A stretch of 64,000 nt of DNA from Gp13-AA77 sp035949375 (GCA_035949375.1 DASZIG010000050.1:1-64000); one strand, 5' to 3'; numbered from the stretch's first letter, positions 44,276-53,164 are shown. The notes: generated by a model not told the origin, from the sequence alone. Translations and numbers: made by a program.

Positions 44276-44902
44276 ATGGCGCGTGGTGAATTGAAGCTGA
44301 TCATCGGCAACATGTTCGGCAACAAGACCGGACGGCTGATCCTCGAAATCGAAACGCTGCGCCAGTTCGGCAAGCGCCGCGTGCTGGTGCTGAAGCCCGA
44401 CACCGACACGCGCAGCGGCGAGTGCCTGATCCGCGACTATCATGGTAAGAGCATGCCGGCGTTGGAAGTGCCCGCGCGCGATCCCTGGTTCGCCTTGCGG
44501 GTGGTCCGCGAGAAGGAAGCTGAAGCCGGGTCGCGATTCAATCTGATCGCCTTTGACGAAGTGCAGTTCTTCGCCGCCGGCTCCGGATTCTTCCGCGTGG
44601 TCGATGAACTTCTGGAACGCGGTTACGGGGTGCTGGCCTCGGGCCTCGCGCTCGACTTCAAAGGCGAGCCCTTCGGCTCCACGCTGCTGCTGTTCGGGCT
44701 GTGCCGCAGCAACAACGACTGCATCTGGCTCACGCCGCTATGCGCTCAGTGCGGCGCGCCCGCCCCGCTGCCGCAGCGCCTCATCGACGGGCATCCCGCG
44801 CCCTATGACTCGCCCCAAGTCCACGTGGGCGGCAAGGAAACGTACGAGCCGCGCTGTTACGACTGCTTCGAATTGCCGGCGCGTCCGGTCCCGCCCTACT
44901 GA
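44276..44902 (+). CDS. tdk: Thymidine kinase-like protein with unusual P-loop
   Basis: The 208-residue protein has the thymidine kinase order: P-loop (IIGNMFGNKTGRLI), DEVQFF (FDEVQFF), the lasso region GLALDFKGEPFG and two C-x2-C pairs (LCAQC and RCYDCF) for the structural zinc. The enzyme phosphorylates thymidine in the salvage pathway in the cytoplasm. The P-loop, normally G-x4-G-K-T/S, here has Asn in the last Gly position. A downstream effect on ATP binding is possible. It follows the REP-like element. Confidence 0.85.
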   Translation: MARGELKLIIGNMFGNKTGRLILEIETLRQFGKRRVLVLKPDTDTRSGECLIRDYHGKSMPALEVPARDPWFALRVVREKEAEAGSRFNLIAFDEVQFFAAGSGFFRVVDELLERGYGVLASGLALDFKGEPFGSTLLLFGLCRSNNDCIWLTPLCAQCGAPAPLPQRLIDGHPAPYDSPQVHVGGKETYEPRCYDCFELPARPVPPY

Positions 44903-44931
44903 TCGCCCTCGTTGGCAGTGTTGAATTTGCT

Positions 44932-45510
44932 TCAGAAGATGAACGGGATGAGAGTCTTCGTCTCGTGACGGTAATGCTCGTAATCGTGCCCGAACTGCTC
45001 GGTCATGAAGCGCTCTTCCGTTCTGGATTTGATCAGGAAGGTCGCAAACAGAACCCCAACGGCGAGGAGATCGCGAAATTCGCCCAGGGCAAGGGCCGTG
45101 CCGAAAATCGCCAGGATCAAACCGGAATAGATCGGATGCCGCACAACGGTGTACGGTCCCGTGCGGATCAGCGTATGGTCCTGCTTCACGGTCACGCTAC
45201 TGCTCCAGTTGCCGCCCAGGATGGTGCGCGCCCAAATCGCAATCGCCACGCCGGCGCAGGTCAGGATGGCGCCCGCCAGAGCCCAGCCGGCGCCCCGGCC
45301 CACGAATCGCGACGACAGCACGCCCCATCGGCTATCCTGATGCCACATCAGCATAAAGGTCGCCGCCGATCCAAGCACCTGCAGCAGGCGGCCGCCAATG
45401 CCTTGCCGCTTCACAGCCCGCTTGACGCGGAACGCCATGATGAGCCAATAAGCGATAAAAGCGATCCACGCGGCGCCGATCGTCGATAGAATCACGTCAT
45501 GAAATGACAT
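44932..45510 (-). CDS. Isoprenylcysteine carboxyl methyltransferase-family membrane protein
   Basis: The 192-residue integral membrane protein has about five transmembrane helices and the family C-terminal signature: TGPYTVVRHPIYSGLIL followed by TEERFMTEQFGHDYEHYRH. This region binds S-adenosylmethionine in ICMT/PEMT proteins. In bacteria the substrate is unknown, possibly a lipid or small thiol. It lies just downstream of ligA on the minus strand (36-base gap). Confidence 0.85.
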   Translation of the reverse strand: MSFHDVILSTIGAAWIAFIAYWLIMAFRVKRAVKRQGIGGRLLQVLGSAATFMLMWHQDSRWGVLSSRFVGRGAGWALAGAILTCAGVAIAIWARTILGGNWSSSVTVKQDHTLIRTGPYTVVRHPIYSGLILAIFGTALALGEFRDLLAVGVLFATFLIKSRTEERFMTEQFGHDYEHYRHETKTLIPFIF

Positions 45511-45546
45511 GCCGTCTCGTCACAACGCTCAGGCCCGCTGCTTCCG

Positions 45547-47559
45547 TCAGCCTTTGACGAGTGTGAGCAACTCCTTCTCGTCGATCACCTTCACCCCCAG
45601 CGCCTTGGCTTTCTCGAGCTTCGACCCGGCTTGGTCGCCCGCCAGCACATAGTCGGTCTTCTTGCTCACCGAGCCTGTCACATGTCCGCCGGCGTCTTCG
45701 ATCATCGTCGTGGCTTCTTCCCGGGAGTACGTGGGTAAAGTCCCGGTGAGCACGAACGTCTTGCCGGCGAGCGGGCCCTCGCTTTTCGGCTTCTTGCGCT
45801 CCGCGTGCGGAGTCCGGAGTTGCTTCTTCAGCTTTTCAATCACCTCGCGATTGCGGGGCTCCCGGAAGAACTCCGCGATGCCCTCGGACGTCTTCTCGCC
45901 CACCTCGCTGACCTCGTCAAGTTCGGCCTCGCTGGCCTTCTCCAGGCTCTCGAGCGACCCGAAGTGGCCCGCCAGAACCTGCGCCGTGCGCTCGCCCACG
46001 AAGGGAATGCCGATCGCGTACACCACCCGCGCAAGATCGGCTTGCCGGCTGCGCTCGATTTCGCCAAGCAGGTTGCCGGCGGACTTTTCGCCCATGCGTT
46101 CGAGCGATTCGAGCTGCTCCGCCGTGAGAGCGTAAAGGTCGGCAGCATCGCGGACGATCTTCTTTTCCACAAGCTGTTCGACCAACGCGTCGCCCAGGCC
46201 GTCGATATCCATGGCGTGGCGTCCGGCAAAGTGCCTCAGCGATTCCTTGAGCTGCGCGGGACATGCCTTGTTCATGCAGCGAAAGGCCACTTCGCCTTCG
46301 GCGCGGAACACCTCGCCGCCACAGACGGGGCAGCGCTTCGGCATCTCGAAAGCACGGCCGTCGGGCGCGTGCTTCACTACCTTCACCACCTGGGGGATCA
46401 CCTCGCCGGCGCGCTGCAGCAGGATGGTATCCCCGATCTTCACACCCAGGCGCTCCACTTCGTCCATGTTGTGCAACGTGGCGTGGCTCACGGTGACGCC
46501 GCCCACGTCAACCGGCTCGAGATCGGCCACTGGCGTGAGCGTCCCCGTACGTCCCACCTGCGCGCGGATGTCCTTGACCACGGTGGTAGCCTGCCGCGCG
46601 GGGTACTTGAAGGCCACGGCCCAGCGTGGCGACTTGGCCGTCGAGCCGAGCTCGCGCCACAGCCTCGTGTTGTTCACCTTGATGACGATACCGTCGGTGT
46701 CGTAATCGAGCTGGTCGCGCTTTGTTTCCCACTCCTGGACGTATTCGAGCACTTCATCGAAGGAGCGGCAGAGCCGGCGATGCGGATTCACTTTGAACCC
46801 GAGCTGGCCGAGGCTCTCGAGCACCTCCCAGTGTTCGGCCAGCGGCGGAGCGCCGTTCACGAGCGCAAAGTAGAGAAACATGTCAAGCTTGCGCCGGGCG
46901 ACGATGCGGGAATCGAGCAGACGGATGGAACCGGCAGCGGAGTTGCGCGGATTGGCGAATTTAGGCTCGCCCTCGGCCTCGCGTTTCGCGTTCAACTGTT
47001 CGAAGGCCTTCCGCCCCATGATCACTTCGCCGCGCACCTCGAAGTGTTCCGGGCTGCCCCAGGCGCGAAGCTTGCCGGAATCGACCCGAAGCGGCAGGGA
47101 GCGGATGGTGCGCAGGTTCGGCGTGACGTCCTCGCCGCGCACTCCATCGCCGCGGGTCACGCCGTGCGCGAGGACGCCGTGCTCGTACGTGAGCGCCATC
47201 GACAGGCCGTCGAGCTTCAGCTCCGTCACGTAGTCCACCTGCTCGCGCCCCGAAAGTTCGCGCACGCGGCGGTCAAAGTCCCGCAGTTCGTCCACCGAGT
47301 ACGTGTTATCCAGGCTCATCATGGGCGTGGAATGCCGCACTTGGGGAAACTCGGCAGCCGGCTGGCCGCCTACGCGCTGCGAGGGGGAGTCCGGCGTCAT
47401 CAGCTCAGGATGCTCGCGCTCCAAGTCCTGCAGGTGCCGCATCAACTGGTCGAATTCGTAGTCGGAGATTTCGGGGTCGTCGAGCACGTAGTAGCGGTGC
47501 TCGTGGTGGCGAATCTGCTCTCGGAGGTTCTTGATTTCCTTCTCGATTCGGGACGGCAC
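45547..47559 (-). CDS. ligA: NAD-dependent DNA ligase LigA
   Basis: The 670-residue protein has domain Ia (HHEHRYYVLDDPEISDYEFD), the adenylation domain with the active Lys in VTELKLDGLS, an OB fold, the Cys4 zinc finger (CPVCGGEVFRAEG then RCMNKACP), helix-hairpin-helix repeats and a C-terminal BRCT domain (GKTFVLTGTL). It seals nicks during replication and repair using NAD+. The GTG at 47559 is chosen because GAGGG sits upstream and it gives the usual LigA length; the open frame extends a further 345 bases without homology. Confidence 0.97.
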   Translation of the reverse strand: MPSRIEKEIKNLREQIRHHEHRYYVLDDPEISDYEFDQLMRHLQDLEREHPELMTPDSPSQRVGGQPAAEFPQVRHSTPMMSLDNTYSVDELRDFDRRVRELSGREQVDYVTELKLDGLSMALTYEHGVLAHGVTRGDGVRGEDVTPNLRTIRSLPLRVDSGKLRAWGSPEHFEVRGEVIMGRKAFEQLNAKREAEGEPKFANPRNSAAGSIRLLDSRIVARRKLDMFLYFALVNGAPPLAEHWEVLESLGQLGFKVNPHRRLCRSFDEVLEYVQEWETKRDQLDYDTDGIVIKVNNTRLWRELGSTAKSPRWAVAFKYPARQATTVVKDIRAQVGRTGTLTPVADLEPVDVGGVTVSHATLHNMDEVERLGVKIGDTILLQRAGEVIPQVVKVVKHAPDGRAFEMPKRCPVCGGEVFRAEGEVAFRCMNKACPAQLKESLRHFAGRHAMDIDGLGDALVEQLVEKKIVRDAADLYALTAEQLESLERMGEKSAGNLLGEIERSRQADLARVVYAIGIPFVGERTAQVLAGHFGSLESLEKASEAELDEVSEVGEKTSEGIAEFFREPRNREVIEKLKKQLRTPHAERKKPKSEGPLAGKTFVLTGTLPTYSREEATTMIEDAGGHVTGSVSKKTDYVLAGDQAGSKLEKAKALGVKVIDEKELLTLVKG

Positions 47560-47767
47560 AGGATCCCTCGCTTCCGCCGGCAGCGGGCGGTCCTCCGGAA
47601 TTATAACGTGCCTTTTTGCGGTCGAGGCGTCTTGCCAGCGCCGCGGCGGCTCAAGACGCGCAATTCCTGCAGCCTGCTTGACACCGGCGTCACTCGGCGC
47701 TAACGTCGGTGGCGGCGTAAGTTTGTCCGCGAGGGGTTTCGCGCGCCCGGGAACGACGGTGAAGTTT

Positions 47768-48163
47768 ATGAAAGCAAGAACGATTCTGGCGGGACTTCTG
47801 CTGGTGCTCGGCTGCGGTATGGCGGCGCGGGCGCAGCGGGCGGACTCCGCTCCGTCGGCACCCGACAACGCGCGTTTTGGCGATCCGACCAGCACAGCGC
47901 GCAACTATCAGGACTTTCATTACGGCGTGGTGAAAAGCGTCAGTGATTCCGCACTGATCTGCGACAAGACGGAGTTCGGAGACGGCCAGCCGTTCAAGAT
48001 TGACAGGAAGACGAAATTCACCCACGACGGACAGTCCTCCAAGGCCACCGATCTCAAGACGGGCGACAAGGTGTGGGTGAAGATCCGAACCGACAAAAAG
48101 ACGGGCGATATGACCGCCTTGAGAGTGGTCAGCGGAGTGTTTGACGCCTCGCTTACCAAGTGA
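47768..48163 (+). CDS. Small secreted protein with DUF5666/OB-like fold
   Basis: A 131-residue protein with a signal peptide (ending AARAQ-RADS) and a short all-beta domain: 'HYGVVKSVSDSALICDKTEF', then DRKTKFTHDG, LKTGDKVWVKI and MTALRVVSGVF. The spacing of 'G-D-K-V-W-V-K' recalls DUF5666 OB-type barrels. Role unknown, presumably in the envelope. It is divergent from ligA and upstream of the lipid kinase gene. Confidence 0.65.
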   Translation: MKARTILAGLLLVLGCGMAARAQRADSAPSAPDNARFGDPTSTARNYQDFHYGVVKSVSDSALICDKTEFGDGQPFKIDRKTKFTHDGQSSKATDLKTGDKVWVKIRTDKKTGDMTALRVVSGVFDASLTK

Positions 48164-48178
48164 GGCGCCTCTTTCCTG

Positions 48179-49135
48179 TTGAATCGCGCGACCCTCATCT
48201 ACAATCCTGTCGCCGGGCGCCGCCCGGCCCGGCGCGAAGGTGAAATTCGCATGGCGGCCGACGTCCTGCGCGGGGCAGGAGTCACGCTCGACGTCGTCCC
48301 TACCGTCGGCCCCGGGAGCGCTCGAAACCTGGCCCGGTCGGCGGCGGCCCGCGGAGCTGAAGCGGTCTTCGTCTGCGGTGGTGACGGCACGATCAACGAG
48401 GTCGTGAACGGGCTCGCGCTCGGCGGATGCGCTCTCGGGATCTTGCCGGGCGGGACGGCGAACATCGCCGCCAAGGACCTGGGCCTGCCGCAGCACCCGG
48501 TGTCGGCGGCCCGCGTGCTCGTCCATGCCGAGCCCCGCCGGATCGCGCTCGGGAGAGCGACCTCGAAGCCGGCCGATCCCTCGGCGGCCCCTGGTGACGC
48601 CCTGCCCGCGCAGCGTTACTTTCTGAGCGTCGCCGGCGTCGGCTTTGACGCTTACGTGGTCCACAGCCTGTCCTGGGGCTTCAAGACCGCGCTCGGCGTG
48701 GCGGCTTACGCCTGGGAGGCCCTTCACCAGGTCGCCCGTTATAGTTTTCCGCGTTTTGCCTGCCGCAACGGCGACGGCGAATGGCGGGGCACGCAGGCGC
48801 TGTTTCAGCGCACCGAACGCTACGCGGGATGGTTTCACCTCGCCCCCGGAGGCAGCCTGCTGAACAACCGGATGCGGGTTTGCGTTTTTGAAAGCTCCAA
48901 ATCCTGGCGCTACGTCGTTTACACGGGCGCCCTGGCCCTGCGTCGGCACCTAGCGCTCAAGGACGTCCATCTGGTGGAAGGCTCGCACCTCACATGCACG
49001 GCGGAAAACCCGTCCCGCCCGATCTACGTGGAGCTTGACGGAGAGCTGGTCGGGCAGCTGCCCGCCACCTTCGAACTGGTGCCGGATGCCCTGACCCTGC
49101 TGCTGCCGGAAGCGACCGGTCCATCCGCCGGCTAA
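48179..49135 (+). CDS. Diacylglycerol/lipid kinase (YegS/BmrU family)
   Basis: The 318-residue protein matches the DAGK catalytic family: ATLIYNPVAGRR at the start, VFVCGGDGTINEVVNGL (GGDGT nucleotide motif) and LPGGTANIAAKDLGLP. The C-terminal beta-sandwich ends VEGSHLTCTAENPSRP and VELDGELVGQLP. It should phosphorylate diacylglycerol, ceramide-like or related lipids at the membrane. The start is a TTG with only a weak ribosome-binding site; no better in-frame start exists upstream. Confidence 0.88.
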   Translation: MNRATLIYNPVAGRRPARREGEIRMAADVLRGAGVTLDVVPTVGPGSARNLARSAAARGAEAVFVCGGDGTINEVVNGLALGGCALGILPGGTANIAAKDLGLPQHPVSAARVLVHAEPRRIALGRATSKPADPSAAPGDALPAQRYFLSVAGVGFDAYVVHSLSWGFKTALGVAAYAWEALHQVARYSFPRFACRNGDGEWRGTQALFQRTERYAGWFHLAPGGSLLNNRMRVCVFESSKSWRYVVYTGALALRRHLALKDVHLVEGSHLTCTAENPSRPIYVELDGELVGQLPATFELVPDALTLLLPEATGPSAG

Positions 49136-49172
49136 ATTGCAGCCTGGCTGCTAAGACCGGTCACACGCGCTT

Positions 49173-50174
49173 ATGGACAACCTGACGCACACCCTGGCCG
49201 GAATCGCCTTGAGCCAGGCGGGACTGAATCGGAAGACGCGCTTCGCAACTCTGGCGCTCATCCTAGGATCGAACGCGCCCGACGCAGACCTGGTGAGCCG
49301 CGTGGGCGGTAGCGCAACCTATCTGGAATACCACCGTGGAATCACACATTCGCTGGTGGGGGTTACTGGCATCGCGCTCGTGCTGACTGCGGTCATCTAC
49401 TTCGCCGGGCGCAAAGCGAAGCCCAAGACATCCGGGCCGCCGCTCGATGCACGCTGGCTGTTCGCGGTTTGCTGGATCGCGACTCTGGGCCATCTGCTGC
49501 TCGATTTCACGAATCAATACGGCGTGCGTCCCTTCCTGCCTTTCAGCGGGCGCTGGTACGCCTGGGACATCATGCCCATCTTCGATCTGATGCTCTGGCT
49601 GATGCTGGGGATCGGTCTGGGTCTGCCATTTCTGCTGCGGATGGTCTCAGAAGAGGTTGGGGCGAACAGGCCGGGTTATCGGCGCGGCGCGGTGCTCGGG
49701 CTCGCCGGAATGCTGCTTCTTTGGGGCTTGCGGGATAATAATCACCGCCGGGTGTTGGCGGAGCTTGCGTCCAACAACTACGATCAGGAGCCGCCCCTAC
49801 GCCTGGGCGCTTTTCCCAGCCTCAACCCCTTCGAGTGGTCCGGCGTGGTGGAGACCGACACCGCGTTTCACCTCCTGCCTGCCAGCGCACTCGCTTCCGA
49901 CGTGGACGCAGCGCATGCCGAATCGTTTCACAAGCCCGATCCCTCGCCCGCCCTCGAGGCGGCCTTGAAATCGCGGGTAGGCCGCATCTTTATGGATTTC
50001 GCGCGCTTTCCTTGGGCTGAAGTCGAGGAGAATCCCGACGGTTACGAAGTGCGAATTCGCGATTTGCGCTTTGGCGCCGGGCCGACCGGGAGATTCGAAG
50101 CCACGATCGATCTGGATGGCAATCTGGCGGTCCGGGGGCAGGACTTCAGCTTCACCGGTGAACCGCGCCGTTGA
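49173..50174 (+). CDS. YdjM/DUF457-type membrane-bound metal-dependent hydrolase
   Basis: The 333-residue membrane protein begins MDNLTHTLAGIALSQ and has HRGITHSLVG and LGHLLLDFTNQYGVRP, with His/Asp arranged as in YbcI/YdjM proteins that belong to the membrane metallohydrolase group. At least five hydrophobic segments lie between 40 and 200, then a soluble beta-rich C-terminal domain from about 220. Substrate unknown. The gene is 37 bases after the lipid kinase; no good ribosome-binding site. Confidence 0.85.
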   Translation: MDNLTHTLAGIALSQAGLNRKTRFATLALILGSNAPDADLVSRVGGSATYLEYHRGITHSLVGVTGIALVLTAVIYFAGRKAKPKTSGPPLDARWLFAVCWIATLGHLLLDFTNQYGVRPFLPFSGRWYAWDIMPIFDLMLWLMLGIGLGLPFLLRMVSEEVGANRPGYRRGAVLGLAGMLLLWGLRDNNHRRVLAELASNNYDQEPPLRLGAFPSLNPFEWSGVVETDTAFHLLPASALASDVDAAHAESFHKPDPSPALEAALKSRVGRIFMDFARFPWAEVEENPDGYEVRIRDLRFGAGPTGRFEATIDLDGNLAVRGQDFSFTGEPRR

Positions 50175-50206
50175 CCCTTCACGGTTGAACAGCGTGATCG
50201 AGCCGC

Positions 50207-50836
50207 CTATTGCGCGGGAGCGGTCTGCTGAAGGTAACGATAAACCACGATCAGCAAGACGACACTCACCGCAGTGAGAATCGACAGGAAGGCCAGGTGG
50301 AATCTGAGGAAGGTCTCGGCTTCGACGCCGTACCGCATGCCGACCCACGCTTCGACGGCGAAGCGGACGCCGCGTCCGAGGAGGAGGGCGGACAGCAGTC
50401 GTGCGGGTTTCATACCCATGGCGCCAGCCATGATCGGCACAACCTTGAAAGGCGTCGGGGGAGGCAACAGCGAGGCGACGAGCACGGTGGCGAAGTCGTT
50501 GCGCTGCAGCCACCGTCGGGCCCTCCCGGCCTCGCGCATTTCGGGGTTGCGTTTGAAGATGCGCCCGCCGCCTTTTCCGAGATAGTAAATGACGAACGAG
50601 CCGGCGATGGATCCCGCCGTACAGTAGATCGCATAAAGAGGCGCGTGGCCGGGTTCGCGCGCCGCCATGTGAATCAGCAGCAGGTCGTTGACGAGCGGAA
50701 ACGCCAGAACGGAGGAGTCTAGAACGTTAATCAGGAACAGGCCCCAGCCTCCGTAGTGGGCTAGAACATGGCCTAGATGAGCAGCAAAGGCTGAGAATGA
50801 GTGCACTACATGAGTCTCCGGAAACGCATTTGTCAT
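50207..50836 (-). CDS. VTT-domain (DedA/YqaA-like) membrane protein
   Basis: The 209-residue inner-membrane protein has the DedA pattern: an N-terminal amphipathic segment, SSVLAFPLVNDLLLIHMA, a re-entrant region 'LYAIYCTAGSIAGSFVIYYLGKGGGR' broken by helices, and LLPPPTPFKVVPIMAGAM containing the conserved proline-rich turn. DedA/VTT proteins are linked to lipid scrambling and transport of undecaprenyl phosphate or phosphatidylethanolamine. Divergent from hslV. ATG 50836 gives normal length. Confidence 0.85.
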   Translation of the reverse strand: MTNAFPETHVVHSFSAFAAHLGHVLAHYGGWGLFLINVLDSSVLAFPLVNDLLLIHMAAREPGHAPLYAIYCTAGSIAGSFVIYYLGKGGGRIFKRNPEMREAGRARRWLQRNDFATVLVASLLPPPTPFKVVPIMAGAMGMKPARLLSALLLGRGVRFAVEAWVGMRYGVEAETFLRFHLAFLSILTAVSVVLLIVVYRYLQQTAPAQ

Positions 50837-50916
50837 TCTATGGTGAATGCCGGTTGGGAGGCAACCGAAGGAGCGACAGCCGATGGTTGCAAGTTTCACA
50901 GCCTGGGTCGATGGAC

Positions 50917-50943
50917 GGAGCCGGCGTGAACCGGGCCGGCTCC
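50917..50943. repeat. Hairpin GGAGCCGGC-N9-GCCGGCTCC in the divergent gap
   Basis: Perfect nine-base arms (50917-50925 and 50935-50943) stand in the divergent intergenic region between the VTT gene and hslV, 40-45 bases before the hslV start. A terminator is not expected here, so a regulator site or REP-like element is possible. Confidence 0.5.
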
Positions 50944-50964
50944 AGCGGGCCGCATGATATCTGC

Positions 50965-50970
50965 TATACT
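50965..50970 (+). promoter_or_regulatory. Possible -10 box for hslV
   Basis: TATACT lies 17 bases before the GTG at 50988, too close for a long leader but consistent with a short one. No clear -35 hexamer is present at the right distance. Confidence 0.35.
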
Positions 50971-50987
50971 TTTCACATGGAGGTTTG

Positions 50988-51530
50988 GTGAGTAAGTCTC
51001 CGCGCATTCGTTCCACCACAATCTTGAGCGTCCGGCGCGACAACAAACTGGCCATGGCCGGCGACGGCCAGGTCACGATGGGCGATGGCGTCTTCAAGTC
51101 CAAGGCCAAGAAGATCCGGCGTCTATATAACGATAAGGTTCTGGCCGGATTCGCCGGCAGCACGGCCGACGCGCTGTCGCTTTTTTCCCGGTTCGAGCAG
51201 AAACTCGAGGAATACCACGGTAATCTCAGCCGGGCCGTGGTGGAGTTGGCCAAGGACTGGCGCACCGACCGCGCGCTGCGGCACTTGGAGGCTTTGCTGC
51301 TGGTGGCCGACGTCAAGAACACGTACCTGGTGAGCGGTAACGGCGACGTGATCGAGCCTGACGACGGTATCGTCGCCATCGGCTCCGGCGGTCCGTACGC
51401 CATGGCCGCCGCTCGGGCGCTGATGAAGAAAACTTCGCTCAGCGCCCACGAGATTGTGCAGGAAGCAATGCGGATTGCCGGGGAAATCTGCATCTTTACC
51501 AACGACCAGGTTACGATCGAAGAAATGTGA
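50988..51530 (+). CDS. hslV: HslV (ClpQ) proteasome-like peptidase subunit
   Basis: The 180-residue precursor has the N-terminal-threonine protease start TTILSVRRDNKLAMAGDGQV, with Thr as catalytic residue after removal of a nine-residue leader (MSKSPRIRS). KIRRLYNDKVLAGFAGSTAD and VIEPDDGIVAIGSGG are typical of HslV. HslV dodecamers degrade unfolded proteins fed by HslU. The GTG at 50988 is chosen because GGAGG precedes it by four bases. hslU follows 133 bases downstream. Confidence 0.95.
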   Translation: MSKSPRIRSTTILSVRRDNKLAMAGDGQVTMGDGVFKSKAKKIRRLYNDKVLAGFAGSTADALSLFSRFEQKLEEYHGNLSRAVVELAKDWRTDRALRHLEALLLVADVKNTYLVSGNGDVIEPDDGIVAIGSGGPYAMAAARALMKKTSLSAHEIVQEAMRIAGEICIFTNDQVTIEEM

Positions 51531-51534
51531 AGGC

Positions 51535-51660
51535 ACAAGACAGAAGTCAGGAGGTTAAGGCAGCGGCCAGAAGGCGGGTGTCAGGTCAGAATCAGGCGGG
51601 AAGAATCGCCATGCCGCACATTCTGATTTTCGACTTTCCGGCTTTTGGCTTCTGATTTCA
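51535..51660. repeat. Low-complexity tract between hslV and hslU
   Basis: AGAAGTCAGGAGG, AGAAGGCGGG, AGGTCAGAATCAG and TTCTGATTTTCGACTTTCCG/GGCTTCTGATTTCAG look like drifted 10-12 base repeats and form no gene. It replaces the tight spacing usually seen between these two genes. Confidence 0.5.
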
Positions 51661-51663
51661 GAC

Positions 51664-53064
51664 ATGGTTTTTTACTTACCCGAGACCGCCGAGGGCGCGT
51701 CTACGCTCGACGAGATGACACCCCGTCAGATCGTGGCGGAACTGGACAAACACGTGGTGGGCCAAGCGGAAGCCAAGCGCGCCGTGGCCATCGCCCTGCG
51801 CAATCGCTTTCGCCGCCAGAAGCTGTCCGAAGAGCTGGCGGAAGAGATTCTGCCCAAGAACATCATCATGATCGGGCCGACCGGCGTCGGCAAGACCGAG
51901 ATCGCGCGGCGCCTCGCGCGCCTTACGAATTCACCCTTCCTCAAGGTTGAGGCCTCGCGCTTCACGGAAGTAGGCTACGTGGGCCGCGACGTGGAATCGA
52001 TGGTGCGCGATCTCGTGGAGATTTCCATCGATATGGTCCGGGAGGAAAAGGTAAACGAGGTCGCCGACAAAGCGGAACAAAACGCCGAAGAGCGCGTTCT
52101 GGACTTGCTGCTGCCCCCTCCCGCCCCCAAGAATCGAGTGCCCGGCGTTGAGGAGATCGGCACGGGCGATGGAGCCGAGAATCTCGAACGCACCCGTGAG
52201 AAGTTGCGCGCTCAGCTCAGGGAAGGCAAGCTGGACGAGCGCCAGGTGGAAGTGGACGTCCGCGAGCGGAGCTTTCCTGCTTTCGAGGTCGTCTCCTCGC
52301 AGGGCATCGAGGAGATGGACATCAACATCAAGGACATCCTGCCGGGCCTTTTCGGGCAGCGGTCCAAGAAGCGGCGCATGCGGGTAGCGGAGGCCATGGA
52401 CTACCTGATTCAGGAAGAAGAGAACCGCCTGATCGACATGGATCAGGTTACGCGGGTGGCTGTGGAGCGTGTCGAACAGAACGGCATCATCTTCCTCGAT
52501 GAAGTCGACAAGATCGCCGGACGCGAGCGCGGGCATGGGCCCGACGTAAGCCGCGAAGGCGTGCAGCGTGACATCCTGCCCATCGTCGAGGGTACCACCG
52601 TGAACACGCGGTATGGCATGGTGCGCACGGACCACATCCTGTTCATTGCCGCCGGCGCCTTCCATGTCTCCAAGCCCTCGGACTTGATCCCGGAACTGCA
52701 AGGCCGCTTCCCGATACGTGTCGAGCTGCAATCGCTGACCGTCGAAGACTTCATCCGCATTCTGAAGGAGCCGAAAAGCGCCCTGGTAAAGCAGTACACC
52801 GCCCTCCTCGATACGGAAGGGATCAAACTCAGCTTTACGGACGACGCGCTCGAAGAGTTGTCACGCTTCGCCGCCACCGTGAACGAGCAGACCGAAAACA
52901 TCGGCGCCCGGCGGCTGCACACCATCATGGAGAAGTTGCTCGACGAAGTTTCGTTCGAGGGTCCTGACCTGAAGAAAAAGACCGTCAGGGTTGACGGCGC
53001 TTATGTGAAGGAACGGCTGGCAGACATCGTGAAGAACCAGGATTTGAGCCGCTACATTCTCTAA
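51664..53064 (+). CDS. hslU: HslU (ClpY) ATPase subunit
   Basis: The 466-residue AAA+ unfoldase has Walker A (IGPTGVGKTEIARRLA), the pore loop sequence TEVGYVGRD, Walker B (IIFLDEVDKIAG), a sensor/arginine-finger region DLIPELQGRFPIRVEL and the C-terminal LADIVKNQDLSRYIL, whose last residues dock into HslV. It unfolds substrates and gates HslV. The start at 51664 keeps a short N-terminal YLPETAEG segment; the ATG at 51715 (MTPRQIV) is an alternative. Confidence 0.96.
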   Translation: MVFYLPETAEGASTLDEMTPRQIVAELDKHVVGQAEAKRAVAIALRNRFRRQKLSEELAEEILPKNIIMIGPTGVGKTEIARRLARLTNSPFLKVEASRFTEVGYVGRDVESMVRDLVEISIDMVREEKVNEVADKAEQNAEERVLDLLLPPPAPKNRVPGVEEIGTGDGAENLERTREKLRAQLREGKLDERQVEVDVRERSFPAFEVVSSQGIEEMDINIKDILPGLFGQRSKKRRMRVAEAMDYLIQEEENRLIDMDQVTRVAVERVEQNGIIFLDEVDKIAGRERGHGPDVSREGVQRDILPIVEGTTVNTRYGMVRTDHILFIAAGAFHVSKPSDLIPELQGRFPIRVELQSLTVEDFIRILKEPKSALVKQYTALLDTEGIKLSFTDDALEELSRFAATVNEQTENIGARRLHTIMEKLLDEVSFEGPDLKKKTVRVDGAYVKERLADIVKNQDLSRYIL

Positions 53065-53164
53065 TCCACAGATTGCGCAGATTCACACAGATGTGATTCA
53101 CCCATCACACAGATCAGATGCCGGTAAGCCGCGCCTTTTTCATTCGCCATTCTTAATCTGTGCA
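53065..53164. repeat. CACAGATT-type low-complexity tract
   Basis: Imperfect copies of CACAGAT (CACAGATTGCGCAGATT, CACACAGATG, CACACAGATC) occur between hslU and the Fn3 gene and run into its 5' end. It is probably non-coding. Confidence 0.6.

Noticed and set aside
45805..47703. Plus-strand 632-residue open frame opposite ligA
   Set aside because: It mirrors ligA exactly, lacks any family pattern and has no ribosome-binding site; high GC leaves long antisense frames open.
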